NCBI GenBank assembly: GCA_963811775.1
Contig: CAWESO010000009.1
Location: 124,001-188,000 of the forward strand
Direction: 5' to 3'
DNA from: Chersky-840 sp963811775
GTDB lineage: Bacteria > Actinomycetota > Acidimicrobiia > Acidimicrobiales > UBA8190
Length of the DNA stretch: 64,000 bases
Below the pieces are notes generated by a model. The model had not been told where the DNA came from. It ran no database searches and saw nothing but the letters and a program-made list of their open reading frames with translations. This document shows, piece by piece, positions 1-8,338 of the stretch (the first letter of the stretch is position 1; each line of letters starts with the position of its first letter). The position numbers and the translations under genes were made by a program.

Positions 1-575
1 TGCATTGCATGGCCGGGCTCGACACCCCCACGTCGGGACAGACTTTCGTCGGGGACCAGGAGATCGGGCTGCTCGATGACTCCGGGCTGACGCAGATGCG
101 GCGCGACCGGATCGGATTCGTCTTCCAGTCCTTCAACCTCGTGCCCACGCTCAGCGCCCGGGAGAACATCACGCTGCCTTCCGATCTGGCCGGGAAGAAG
201 GTGGACCAGGCGTGGTTCGACTACCTGATCCAGCAGTTGGGCATCGGGGACCGCCTCAGCCATCGGCCCAACGAGCTGTCGGGCGGCCAGCAACAGCGCG
301 CCGCCTGCGCCCGGGCCCTGATCGGGCGACCGGACCTGATCTTCGCCGACGAGCCCACGGGCAACCTCGACTCGAATTCGTCGGCAGAGATGCTCGGCTT
401 CCTGCGCCGATCGGTGACGGAATTCCACCAGTCCATCGTCATGGTCACCCACGACCCGCGCGGCGCCGCCTTCGCCGATCGCGTCGTGTTCCTCGCCGAC
501 GGCCTGGTCGTGGGCGAGCTCATGTCACCCACCGCCGACTCGGTTCTCGAGCACATGAAGCTGCTGGGCAACTGA
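1..575 (+). CDS. ABC transporter ATP-binding protein (MacB/LolD type), 5' partial
   Basis: Cytoplasmic ATPase of a two-part exporter or lipoprotein-type ABC system. The gene is cut by the window start: the frame is open from base 3 and reads H-C-M-A-G-L-D, the residues that normally follow Walker A, so the Met at 9 is internal. Visible motifs are the Q-loop (VFQSFNLVPTLSARENI), the signature LSGGQQQRAACARAL, Walker B DLIFADEPTGNLD and the switch histidine VTHD. PTGNLDS is typical of the MacB/LolD/FtsE subfamily, whose partners are FtsX-type permeases. One base separates its stop from the permease ATG, so the two are one transcription unit. The substrate cannot be told from sequence. Confidence 0.95.
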   Translation, partial: HCMAGLDTPTSGQTFVGDQEIGLLDDSGLTQMRRDRIGFVFQSFNLVPTLSARENITLPSDLAGKKVDQAWFDYLIQQLGIGDRLSHRPNELSGGQQQRAACARALIGRPDLIFADEPTGNLDSNSSAEMLGFLRRSVTEFHQSIVMVTHDPRGAAFADRVVFLADGLVVGELMSPTADSVLEHMKLLGN

Positions 576-576
576 C

Positions 577-3111
577 ATGTGGGCCGTGACCATCAAAGGC
601 CTGCTGGCGCACAAGCTTCGGCTGGTGCTCACGGCCATCGCCATCGTGCTGGGCGTGACCTTCATCTCGGGGACCTTCGTCCTCACCGACACGCTCCACA
701 ACACCTTCACGTCGCTCTTCGGGCACATCTACCAGAACATCGACTTCGAGGTGCGGGGCAAGGCCGCTTTCAACAACAACACTCCGGGTGGGGGTGAGGG
801 CCGCAAGCAGATCCCGGAGTCGCTCATCACCGCCATCCGCAAGGTGTCGGGAGTCTCCTATGCCGACGGCACCGTCTCCGGCTATGCCCAGTTCATCGCG
901 CCGAGCGGCAAGGCCGTCAGCTCCGGCGGTGCCCCCACCATCGGTCTGTCCTTCGACCCCAACCCGCAGCTCTCGTCGCTCCATCTCGTCCAGGGCACGG
1001 CACCGACCACGCCGCACGACGTCGTGATGGACGAGGGAACCGCGCTCAAGTACCACTTCCATGTGGGCGACCACGTGCGCGTGCTCCTCTCCGGGCCCCC
1101 GCAGACCTTCACCATCTCGGGTTTCGTCAAGTTCGGCACCGCTAACAACCTGGCGGGCGCGACCATTGCCGCCTTCGACCTGCCGACGGCGCAGCAGTTG
1201 TTCAACTCGACCTGGAGTTTCAACGCCATCGACATCCTGGCCGCGCCGGGTGCCGACAAGACGACAGTCCAACACGCCATCGCCCGGGTCCTTCCTCCCA
1301 GGGTCGAGGTCGTGACGGGCCAGACCGTGGCCAACGAGCAGACGAACAGCATCAACCAGGCCCTCGGGTTCTTCTCGACCGCGCTCTTGGTCTTCGCCTT
1401 CATCTCCTTGTTCGTGGGTGGCTTCACGATCTTCAACACGTTCTCGATCATCGTGGGTCAACGGACCCGCGAGCTGGCCCTGCTGCGGATCGTGGGGGCG
1501 AGCCGACGACAGGTCTTCCGCTCCGTGCTGATCGAGGCCGCCATATTGGGGTTGGTCTCCTCGTTGATCGGCCTGGGGCTCGGCGTCTTGGCCGCGGCGG
1601 GGCTCGAGGCGCTGTTGAAGGGCTTCGGCATCACCCTGCCGTCGGGGTCCCTCGTCTTCGAGGCCCGAACCGTGATCGTGGCCCTCGCGGTCGGTCTGGG
1701 CGTGACCGTGGTGTCGGCCATCAGCCCGGCCCGGCGCGCCGTGCGCATTCCGCCGGTGGCCGCCATCACCGACCACCAGGAAGAGCAGACAGAGTCGTCA
1801 CGACGACGGATCGTCATCGGCACGGTCATCGCCGTGCTCGGCATCGCCGCGCTCGCGCTCGGTCTCACGAAGCCTGCCATCCAGTTCGTCGGTCTCGGTG
1901 CCGTCGCCGTCTTCATCGGGATCGGCATGCTCGCTCCGATCGTCGCCCGGCCCATGGCGAGCGCCATCGGGCGCCCCTTGGCCCGCACATTCAAGATCTC
2001 GGGCCGGCTGGGGCGCGAGAACTCGATGCGCAGCCCCCGCCGGACGGCCCAGACCGCCGCGGCCTTGATGGTGGGCCTGGCGCTCGTGTCCACCATCACC
2101 GTGTTCGGCGCGTCGCTATCCAAATCGGCGACGAGCAGCGTGGACAATGCCGTCAGTGCCGACTACATCGTGACGAGCACGGGCAACGGTCCCGGCGGGT
2201 TCAGCAACTCGGTGGCGAACGCCGCCTCCCAGGTGCCCGGGGTGGCGACAACATCGACCGTCTACAGCGGGGACTTCGAGTTCCGGGGATCCGTGTCGGG
2301 AGTGACCGCGGTCTCGGCCAAGAAGCTCTCGAACACCATCATCCTGCGCATGTCATCGGGGTCCGGGGCCGGTGCGCTGTCGGCCGGCGAATTGCTCATC
2401 GACACGACGACGGCCAACTCCGACAACCTCGTGGTCGGGTCGACGGTTCCGGTCAAGTTCGCGCAGACCGGGAGCTCGACGATGCGGATCGGCGGGATCT
2501 TCAAACCAAACGCCCTGCTCGGGAGCTTCCTCGTCGGGGACGGGTTCTTCCTGTCCCACTTCCACGACCCGCTTCCCGTCGCCGTCCTGCTCAGCACCAC
2601 CACCGGGACTCCCGACGTCACGCACGCCCTCAACGGCGTGTTGAACGCCTACCCGGACATCCAGATCCAGACCCGGGCCCAGTTTGAGAAGTCGCAGCAG
2701 GCACAGGTGAACCAGTTGCTGGGCCTGGTCTACGCGCTGCTGGCACTGGCGGTCGTCATCGCCCTCATCGGCATCGTCAACACGCTGATGCTCTCGGTGT
2801 TCGAACGGACCCACGAGATCGGCCTCCTCCGTGCCGTCGGGATGAAACGGCGCCAGATCCGGGCCATGATCCGTTCCGAGGCCGTGATCTTGTCGCTCTT
2901 CGGTGCGATCATCGGCGTGATCGTGGGAACCGCGCTCGGCACCGCGTTCGCGGCGTCGTTGAAACAGCAGGGGATCACCGACATCGTCATCCCCTACAGC
3001 AAACTCGTCCTGTTCCTGGTCATCGCCGCCCTGTTGGGCCTCGGCGCGGCCAGCTGGCCGGCCCGACGCGCCGCCAAGCTCGACGTCCTCGCCGCCATCG
3101 CCGCGGATTGA
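577..3111 (+). CDS. FtsX/MacB-type ABC permease, 844 aa
   Basis: Membrane partner of the preceding ATPase. The layout is duplicated: an N-terminal helix (about 12-35), an extracytoplasmic MacB-PCD-like domain (about 40-250), an FtsX three-helix block (about 265-390), a central pair of helices (about 410-460), a second extracytoplasmic domain (about 500-690) and a second FtsX block (about 715-835). Both blocks carry the family signature ERTHEIGLLRAVG or the related QRTRELALLRIVG just inside the membrane. At 844 aa it is a double-length permease, common in actinobacteria, that probably acts with an ATPase dimer. The ATG lies one base after the upstream stop. The cargo is unknown. Confidence 0.95.
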   Translation: MWAVTIKGLLAHKLRLVLTAIAIVLGVTFISGTFVLTDTLHNTFTSLFGHIYQNIDFEVRGKAAFNNNTPGGGEGRKQIPESLITAIRKVSGVSYADGTVSGYAQFIAPSGKAVSSGGAPTIGLSFDPNPQLSSLHLVQGTAPTTPHDVVMDEGTALKYHFHVGDHVRVLLSGPPQTFTISGFVKFGTANNLAGATIAAFDLPTAQQLFNSTWSFNAIDILAAPGADKTTVQHAIARVLPPRVEVVTGQTVANEQTNSINQALGFFSTALLVFAFISLFVGGFTIFNTFSIIVGQRTRELALLRIVGASRRQVFRSVLIEAAILGLVSSLIGLGLGVLAAAGLEALLKGFGITLPSGSLVFEARTVIVALAVGLGVTVVSAISPARRAVRIPPVAAITDHQEEQTESSRRRIVIGTVIAVLGIAALALGLTKPAIQFVGLGAVAVFIGIGMLAPIVARPMASAIGRPLARTFKISGRLGRENSMRSPRRTAQTAAALMVGLALVSTITVFGASLSKSATSSVDNAVSADYIVTSTGNGPGGFSNSVANAASQVPGVATTSTVYSGDFEFRGSVSGVTAVSAKKLSNTIILRMSSGSGAGALSAGELLIDTTTANSDNLVVGSTVPVKFAQTGSSTMRIGGIFKPNALLGSFLVGDGFFLSHFHDPLPVAVLLSTTTGTPDVTHALNGVLNAYPDIQIQTRAQFEKSQQAQVNQLLGLVYALLALAVVIALIGIVNTLMLSVFERTHEIGLLRAVGMKRRQIRAMIRSEAVILSLFGAIIGVIVGTALGTAFAASLKQQGITDIVIPYSKLVLFLVIAALLGLGAASWPARRAAKLDVLAAIAAD

Positions 3112-3127
3112 CGACCCGGCACCCGGG

Positions 3128-3170
3128 GCCGGACCGAAGCCGGACCGAGGCCGGACCGAGGCCGGACACC
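3128..3170 (+). repeat. 11-bp tandem repeat, about four units
   Basis: Units of GCCGGACCGAG follow one another (3128-3138, 3139-3149, 3150-3160, last copy shortened) between the permease stop and the next gene. It is a short GC-rich minisatellite. No hairpin with a T-tract is seen, so it is not an obvious terminator. Confidence 0.7.
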
Positions 3171-3205
3171 GGTAACCTGGTCTCGAAGCGAAAGGACGAC
3201 GGTTG

Positions 3206-3472
3206 ATGACGGCGTTGATCGCAGGGCCCGACCTGGCGGTAGCCATCCTCATCCCCCTGGCCATCCTGGCCTTGGTGATCTGGGCCATCGTCGATGTGGC
3301 GCGCCGACCGACCGAGGTGCTCTCCCGAGGTGCCAAGACCGCGTGGATCGCCGGGCTCGTGCTCAGCACACTGCTCTTCGAGATCGTCGGCGTGGTCGTC
3401 GCCCTCGTGTACCTGGTGGGAGTGCGGCCGCGTCTGGCGCGCGCCTCCACCGACCTCCCGGACCGATGGTGA
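3206..3472 (+). CDS. Small membrane protein, PLDc_N-like, 88 aa
   Basis: Two predicted helices (about 8-28 and 44-68) flank the polar turn DVARRPTEVLSRGAKT, the pattern of the PLDc_N family (an N-terminal membrane module of cardiolipin synthases that also occurs alone in actinobacteria). A basic tail follows the second helix. The ATG at 3206 is preferred over the adjacent TTG at 3203 because AAAGGA lies about ten bases upstream. No catalytic HKD motif is present, so no enzymatic role is claimed. It converges with the acetyltransferase, with five bases between the genes. Confidence 0.75.
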   Translation: MTALIAGPDLAVAILIPLAILALVIWAIVDVARRPTEVLSRGAKTAWIAGLVLSTLLFEIVGVVVALVYLVGVRPRLARASTDLPDRW

Positions 3473-3477
3473 CCGGC

Positions 3478-3936
3478 TCAGTCCGTCACGCGCAGGACCA
3501 TCCTCGGCGCTGAGCCGAAGCGGGTCTCGACGTCTCGATCGAAGGTGAACCCGACGCGCTGGTAGAAGGACAGGGCGTGGTGGTTGGCGGTCACCTCGAC
3601 CCGCGGCACGCCCCGGTCCCGGGCGTGGGCCACCGCGTCGAGGACCAACGCCGTCCCCACACCACGCCGCATGGCGTCGGGCTCGACGAAGAGGTCTTCG
3701 AGCTCGATGCAGCCCGCGGCCGGCGCCACGGTGACGAATCCGACGATCCGCCCGGTGTCGTCAGTGGCCACGCGAGTTCGCCCCTCACGGACCGACACGC
3801 CGGAGAACGCGAGGACGTCGGGATTCGCCAGGAGATTCTCACGATCACCGTCGTTGGAGAGCGACGATCGGCGGAACAGGTCCCGCAAGACCTCGATATC
3901 GCCGGCGACGGCAGGACCGATGTTGCACGAGGGCAC
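3478..3936 (-). CDS. GNAT family N-acetyltransferase
   Basis: Cytoplasmic acetyl-CoA-dependent acyltransferase of unknown substrate. Motif A is visible as LEDLFVEPDAMRRGVGTALV (R/Q-x-x-G-x-G/A acetyl-CoA loop), followed by the typical C-terminal NHHALSFYQRVGF. The open frame runs upstream to 4263, but that stretch overlaps the cupin gene on the other strand and has no GNAT similarity. The GTG at 3936 gives a normal 152-aa protein beginning VPSCNIGPAVAGD; the Shine-Dalgarno sequence is weak, so the exact start is uncertain. Confidence 0.85.
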   Translation of the reverse strand: MPSCNIGPAVAGDIEVLRDLFRRSSLSNDGDRENLLANPDVLAFSGVSVREGRTRVATDDTGRIVGFVTVAPAAGCIELEDLFVEPDAMRRGVGTALVLDAVAHARDRGVPRVEVTANHHALSFYQRVGFTFDRDVETRFGSAPRMVLRVTD

Positions 3937-4045
3937 CGGTCCACCCTGCCCGACCACCCGGGCGAGCGCCACCACCGATCGACGTGCCCACGCCGCGGTG
4001 CGGTCCCCGGGGAAGCACCCGCGCCGGGCAGGCAGACTGTGCCCC

Positions 4046-4426
4046 ATGGCGCAATTGCTCTCGGATCCCACCATCCTCCAGGCGGCGGGGACTCCGCCCA
4101 AGACGATCGCGGAATTCGTCGGACGTCTGGCCACCGGAACATCCGGGGTGTCGATCGCCGTCATGCACAGCCCGGCGGGGTGGTCGGAGCCGGGGCAACG
4201 GCCCGAGTTCGACGAGTACACCGTGGTGATCGAGGGTGAGGTCCTCGTCGAGACCGAAGACACCTCGTTCTCCGTGGCCGCCGGCCAGGCCTCGGTGTCG
4301 CCCGCGGGACAGTGGGTTCGCTACTCCACCCCGACGGCGGGCGGGGCGCGCTACGTGGCGGTCTGTGTCCCGGCCTTCGCCCCCGACGCGGTCCACCGCG
4401 ACGACCATCCGTCAGGCACCCTGTGA
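4046..4426 (+). CDS. Cupin domain protein, 126 aa
   Basis: Single-domain beta-barrel protein. The cupin pattern runs from about residue 40 to 110: PEFDEYTVVIEGEVLVETED, then G-Q-A-S-V-S-P-A-G-Q-W for the second motif. The usual metal-binding histidines of motif 1 are replaced (EFDEY), so a metal-independent or non-catalytic binding role is possible. The ATG at 4046 places the domain close to the N-terminus; the frame is open further upstream but encodes low-complexity shadow there. Diverges from the GNAT gene. Confidence 0.8.
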   Translation: MAQLLSDPTILQAAGTPPKTIAEFVGRLATGTSGVSIAVMHSPAGWSEPGQRPEFDEYTVVIEGEVLVETEDTSFSVAAGQASVSPAGQWVRYSTPTAGGARYVAVCVPAFAPDAVHRDDHPSGTL

Positions 4427-4434
4427 AGCCGCCG

Positions 4435-4984
4435 TCAGAACTCGATGGTGCGGATCGGCTCGGTGCCGTCCCAGGATGCGCTCTGGGCCCGCATGAATGC
4501 GAAGAAGCCCCCGAACCCGCTCGTCTCGACGACCTCGTTCACGGTTCCGCCGTGTGACGGCGAGTCGAAGTACGAGAACCGCTGATCGGGAGTGAGCCCG
4601 CGTGCCCTGGTAGTAGGGGACCCGACCCTTGGCCCGGTACGACGCCAGGGCGGCGTCGTACTCGTCGGTGAAATGGGCCACGTGATGGAGCCCGTTCCCG
4701 TAGTCGGACTGGAAGTCGCGGTAGGGAGAGGGCTGGTCGTCGAGCGGCTGGATCAGCTCGACTTGGAGATCGCCGGAGTAGGTGATGGCCACGGCGATGC
4801 GGGCCGCGGTGGGCTCACCGCGGTAGACGAGGTCGTGGAGGGGCGGCGACGGCAGGTAGAAGAACGGGCCTACGTCGAGTGCCTCGAGCCAGTGCGCCAT
4901 AGCGGCCGAGATGTCGTCGACGACGTACCCCAACTGGCCGATCGGCCCGAGGACCGAGCCCGAGGCTGAGGCCGGACCGTCCAT
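4435..4984 (-). pseudogene. VOC (glyoxalase) family protein, frameshifted
   Basis: The first 120 residues are a good vicinal-oxygen-chelate domain (IGQLGYVVDDISAAMAHW, then DYGNGLHHVAHFTDEYDAAL). Around 4588-4605 the frame breaks: the next frame continues the expected C-terminus with QRFSYFDSPSHGGTVNEVVE and ends at 4435. One extra base, or two missing, explains it. The ATG at 4984 is chosen because GGGGAGG sits six bases upstream, a strong Shine-Dalgarno. Whether the break is biological or an assembly error cannot be told here. If intact it would be a metal-dependent dioxygenase, isomerase or epimerase-like protein of about 182 aa. Confidence 0.75.
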
Positions 4985-5146
4985 GGCATACCTCCCCTGG
5001 CACTGGTCGCCCTCCGCTCGGGGCGACGGTCGCGTCAACGGTGACGCGCCGGTCCATACAGTGACACGCCTCGCTGCAGCGGGGTCCCCGGGAGCATGCT
5101 CTCGGGACGCGATCGAGCTCCCGAGTGGAAACGGTGGCGGCGTCGC

Positions 5147-5482
5147 TCAGGACGCGCGGGGGGCCCGGCGGCGCTGCCTGCGCACCAGCACCCCTCCCGC
5201 CACGAGCAGCACCGACGCGACGGCGACGCTCTGCTCGATGTCGGCCCCGGTGAAGGGCAGGCCCGGGGCCGGCGCCGCCTGGGTCTGGGCGGGCACCGGG
5301 ACGTGGGGTGACTGCGAGCTCAGGAAGCCGGGCGGCACCGAAGGACCCGATCCCACGATCTCGACGGGTCCCGGAGTGCATCCGACGTAGCAGGGCGTGG
5401 CGAAGGCCGGGAGTGACAATCCGATCGTCACCCCACCCGCCACGACCGCCCCAGCGATGAGCTTGCGAATCACTGGCCTCAC
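5147..5482 (-). CDS. LPXTG-type cell-wall anchored small protein, 111 aa
   Basis: A short exported surface protein. The N-terminus MRPVIRKLIAGAVVAGGVTI is a signal peptide with likely cleavage after AFA (about residue 29). A proline-rich spacer with a CYVGC cysteine pair follows. The C-terminus has a sortase signal: LPFTG, a hydrophobic helix (SVAVASVLLVAGGVLV) and a basic tail RRQRRR. The start is the GTG at 5482; the upstream frame has no signal-like sequence. A sortase would attach it to peptidoglycan; none is in the window. The mature part is only about 50 residues. Confidence 0.8.
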   Translation of the reverse strand: MRPVIRKLIAGAVVAGGVTIGLSLPAFATPCYVGCTPGPVEIVGSGPSVPPGFLSSQSPHVPVPAQTQAAPAPGLPFTGADIEQSVAVASVLLVAGGVLVRRQRRRAPRAS

Positions 5483-5552
5483 GCTAACCGCGGCGACGGG
5501 GGCGACCGCGGATTCATGACCGCCTCGACCCGGGGCGCTCAACCCGGGGCGC

Positions 5553-7148
5553 TCAACCCACGGCGACCACCGGGGCGGTGAGGAGATCGTTGGCCGTCGA
5601 TCCGTGGAAGTTGGCCGAACCGAACGTGAACACGCCGCCGTCGGCGCCGACGAGCCAGTAGCCGCCACCCCCGGGGACGGGCCGCATGGCCACCACCGGC
5701 TTGGCCAGCGCCAGGGCCCCGGTCGACCCGTAGAAGGGGGCGCCGAAGGCGAAGATGCCGCCGTCCGACGCGACGAGCCAGTACCCCCCGCCGGGGGCGG
5801 CCGCCATGCCGACCACCGGCTTGCGCAGTCGGACCGCTCCCATCGACCCGGCGAACCGGGCGTCGCCGAAGGCGAAGACCCCGCCGTCGGAGGCGACGAG
5901 CCAGTACCCGTTGCCGTCGGGTGTGGGCGCCATGCCCACGATGGGGGCGGCGAGCCGTTTACCGCCCATCGACCCGGCGAAGCGGGCGTCGCCGAAGGCG
6001 AAGACCCCGCCGTCCGAGGCCACCAGCCAGTGCCCGTCGTCCGACGCCGTGTCGGCGGTCCCGACGACCGGCGCCACGAGCCGCAGCGCCCCAGTCGAGC
6101 CGTAGAAGCCGTCGCCGAAGGCGAACACCCCGCCGTCCGAGGCCACCAGCCGATACCCGGGCCCGGCCGCGTCGAGCACACCGGCCTGCCCGGAGTTGGG
6201 GCTCACCATGAGCGAAGACTCGTCGACCGCCTCAAAGGCGCTGGCCGGGATGGTCTTCAGCTCGTCGACGAGCGCCTGGGGCCACGCCGGGTCGGCGGTG
6301 CCACCGAAGTACCAGTTGCTCCCGTTGTCGGCCAGGATGAGCCCGTACTGCTGCATAGCGCGCAGCACGACCTGGGCCTGGGCCGAGCACCCGGAGATGT
6401 TGAAGCTCGCCTTGAGCCGGAACCGGGCCCCCATGGGGGGGAGCGAGAGGTCGCTGCGGGCGCCGGCCTCGTGTCGAGCCGGCCAGAGATAGCTCGTGTC
6501 CGTCGTCTCGGCCGTCATGCGGATGGCGTGCGTGATCTGCCCCGATTGGACCTCGTCGTAGCGCAGCAGCCCCGGCATGATGGGCAGGCCCGCCGCGTCG
6601 GCCGACGTCCAGCCGGCCGGTCGCAGGGCGTTGGAGCGCAGGTTCCAGATCGCCCCCGACCCCGCCGTGGATCCCCCCGCGCTGTAGTGGGCGTCGTAGA
6701 GCTCGTAGAGCGTGCAGGTGGTGGGGTCCATCATGATGGCGTGCCGGTCACCGGTCGAGCTCTGGCCGCCCTCGATCGGCGTGTTGGCCCCGAAGGGGTA
6801 CGGACCGGGGTCGCTCTCGCTCGCGTACTGGAACGACACGTTCACGAAGGGCTGTCCCGGGCTCACCACCGTGTACGGCATGCCGTAGGGGTTGGTGGGA
6901 TCGCCCGACGGCCCGAAGTCCGGATGCAGGAACGTCGACGACGAGTCCATGCTGGCGAGCCACTGCGCGCTGTGGATGTCGACGGGCAGCGACGCGATGT
7001 CGGTGTTCCAGATGTTGTCTGATGGGAACATTTCACATGGAACACCGGGGGGAGGGCTGGCGAGGGCGGGCGATACACCCCCCACGGGTGTCAAGGCCCC
7101 GCAGCACACGACCAGCAGGGCGGTGAGCAGGATCCCCGCTCGGCGCAT
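5553..7148 (-). CDS. Secreted protein with C-terminal DGGVFAFGDA repeats, 531 aa
   Basis: Exported protein of unknown function. A signal peptide (1-31, ending SPALA) is followed by a unique domain (about 35-300) starting EMFPSDNIWNTDIASLPVD. The last 200 residues hold five repeats of about 40 aa built on W/Y-L-V-A-S-D-G-G-V-F-A-F-G-D-x-x-F-x-G-S, a beta-propeller-like module recurrent in Acidimicrobiia surface proteins and also present at the C-terminus of the sedolisin at 59689. The ATG overlaps the stop of the upstream 54-aa gene as TAATG, indicating translational coupling. The unique domain may be an enzyme or binding domain; I do not recognise it. Confidence 0.9.
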   Translation of the reverse strand: MRRAGILLTALLVVCCGALTPVGGVSPALASPPPGVPCEMFPSDNIWNTDIASLPVDIHSAQWLASMDSSSTFLHPDFGPSGDPTNPYGMPYTVVSPGQPFVNVSFQYASESDPGPYPFGANTPIEGGQSSTGDRHAIMMDPTTCTLYELYDAHYSAGGSTAGSGAIWNLRSNALRPAGWTSADAAGLPIMPGLLRYDEVQSGQITHAIRMTAETTDTSYLWPARHEAGARSDLSLPPMGARFRLKASFNISGCSAQAQVVLRAMQQYGLILADNGSNWYFGGTADPAWPQALVDELKTIPASAFEAVDESSLMVSPNSGQAGVLDAAGPGYRLVASDGGVFAFGDGFYGSTGALRLVAPVVGTADTASDDGHWLVASDGGVFAFGDARFAGSMGGKRLAAPIVGMAPTPDGNGYWLVASDGGVFAFGDARFAGSMGAVRLRKPVVGMAAAPGGGYWLVASDGGIFAFGAPFYGSTGALALAKPVVAMRPVPGGGGYWLVGADGGVFTFGSANFHGSTANDLLTAPVVAVG

Positions 7149-7312
7149 TACGCCGCTGCCAGCTTCTCCTCGATGCGCTCGATCTGGCGTTTCACGTCCG
7201 CCAGAAAGGCGAGGGAGTGCCGCTTGTCGTCGTGCAGTAGCTCCTCCACGACCTCGTCAATGTCGTCGGTTAGGAGGATGTCGTCTAGTGCTCGCATGAA
7301 CTGGTGACCCAT
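7148..7312 (-). CDS. 54-aa acidic helical microprotein coupled to the secreted repeat protein
   Basis: A short open frame, MGHQFMRALDDILLTDDIDE onward, ending EEKLAAA. It has no signal peptide and alternates acidic and hydrophobic residues, so it should form amphipathic helices. The stop TAA overlaps the downstream ATG by one base (TAATG), which is the main support for it being translated. The start may be the ATG at 7312 or the one at 7297 (MRALDD); neither has a good ribosome site. No family is recognised. It could simply set up translation of the downstream gene, or be a partner of it. Confidence 0.6.
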   Translation of the reverse strand: MGHQFMRALDDILLTDDIDEVVEELLHDDKRHSLAFLADVKRQIERIEEKLAAA

Positions 7313-7386
7313 GCTGGTTGCATCGGCTCAAGATCCAAGAACCCTTAACACTGCGCCCCCACAACGGGATTGTCACGGGGGACGGG

Positions 7387-7406
7387 AAGATTGCTTCGGT
7401 AACGTG
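7387..7406. repeat. 20-bp direct repeat, copy 1 (partner at 7905-7924)
   Basis: AAGATTGCTTCGGTAACGTG occurs perfectly at 7387-7406 and 7905-7924 in the same orientation. The two copies bracket the lipoprotein gene with a 518-bp period. Confidence 0.9.
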
Positions 7407-7421
7407 ACCTCGCTGGCGGGG

Positions 7422-7817
7422 TTACCCAATCGCAGAGGGGATCGGGCACGACCACTCCACCCTGCTCGCCTTGTCGGCGGTCACGGTCACCGTCTCCGGC
7501 CCCTGCCGTGGCACTGCGGCTGGAACCGCACCTGGCTGACACGAAGCATTGGGTGCGCTCGCACTGACTTTGTACGTTCCGATTGGCAATGAGATGTCGA
7601 ATGGATGCCCCGACAACACGTCTTCTGTCGCCACAAGCCGACTTCCTTGATGAATGACCAGCTTCCCGTTGCCAGGAACCGTTCGGTATGCGGAGCCTCC
7701 TTCGAGGATATTGAGACGGCCCATGATGGTTCCGGTCGATGCCTGAGTGCTGCAGCCTGCCAGAACCGTCACGATCAGGAACCCCGTTATGCCTAGAGCC
7801 CTAGAACTATGTCCCAT
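7422..7817 (-). CDS. Putative lipoprotein, 131 aa
   Basis: The N-terminus MGHSSRALGITGFLIVTVLA runs into a lipobox LAGC, so cysteine 22 would be lipidated and the protein held on the outer face of the membrane. The mature part has a beta-rich look with GKLVIHQGSRLVATEDVL and a TYKVSASAP strand, reminiscent of carboxypeptidase-regulatory (SpaA/CarbopepD-like) folds, but there is no clear family match. The ATG at 7817 is set by the signal peptide. GC content is lower than in neighbouring genes and the gene sits between 20-bp direct repeats, which hints at a separate origin. Confidence 0.7.
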   Translation of the reverse strand: MGHSSRALGITGFLIVTVLAGCSTQASTGTIMGRLNILEGGSAYRTVPGNGKLVIHQGSRLVATEDVLSGHPFDISLPIGTYKVSASAPNASCQPGAVPAAVPRQGPETVTVTADKASRVEWSCPIPSAIG

Positions 7818-7904
7818 GAAGAAGTATGACTGTTGAGAGCCTGATTTGGTTCCCGCCGGGCTGTGGGGAGTCCGCCCGATACGGGGCAAACGTTGCCTGA
7901 TGAA

Positions 7905-7924
7905 AAGATTGCTTCGGTAACGTG
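7905..7924. repeat. 20-bp direct repeat, copy 2 (partner at 7387-7406)
   Basis: Second perfect copy of AAGATTGCTTCGGTAACGTG, upstream of the lipoprotein start. Confidence 0.9.
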
Positions 7925-8068
7925 CCGCCTACCCTCGGAGGTGGGTGCCAGTCGTAAGCGAGGCCGCCGAACCCAGGTGCTTCCTGCCCATCGTCCCCTC
8001 ACCAGGGTCCATCGGTTCGGGTCGCCCGTGGTCGTTCTCAGAGAGCGAAGGGGCACCCTCCCACCAAG

Positions 8069-8338
8069 TCACGCCAGTCCGTAGAAGCACAGAGCGAACC
8101 GGCGAGCGCATCGAGGGCACCACCAGGTCGTCGGCGGGTGCGAGTACCCGCCGGGCCGGATGATGACTAGGCCGAGGGCCGTGCTCGCCAAAGGCCGAGC
8201 GCCGCACCCCTCGCACTCGACCGTCTCGTCAGCATCATGGAGGGGTGGGCTACGCCGCTCCCTTTGCGTCCTGCGGTCCGTCGTTGGAGGCATGGTCTGG
8301 GACTCCAGTATGCGCCCATCACAACGGAAACACCACAT
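8069..8338 (-). CDS. Small protein with paired CxxC zinc-binding motifs
   Basis: An 89-aa frame from the ATG at 8338 with CFRC near the N-terminus, CEGC in the middle and CPRC followed by ALC near the C-terminus. Such paired knuckles normally bind one or two zinc ions in small actinobacterial proteins. The start has no clear ribosome site. It overlaps the 3' end of the adjoining remnant by 20 bases. Retained cysteine pairs across the frame argue for a real gene; no family is recognised. Confidence 0.5.
   Translation of the reverse strand: MWCFRCDGRILESQTMPPTTDRRTQRERRSPPLHDADETVECEGCGARPLASTALGLVIIRPGGYSHPPTTWWCPRCARRFALCFYGLA

Noticed and set aside
520..1776. Long minus-strand open frame (418 codons) opposite the permease
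   Set aside because: Arg/Gly/His/Asp-rich shadow of the real permease; no family motif and no ribosome site.
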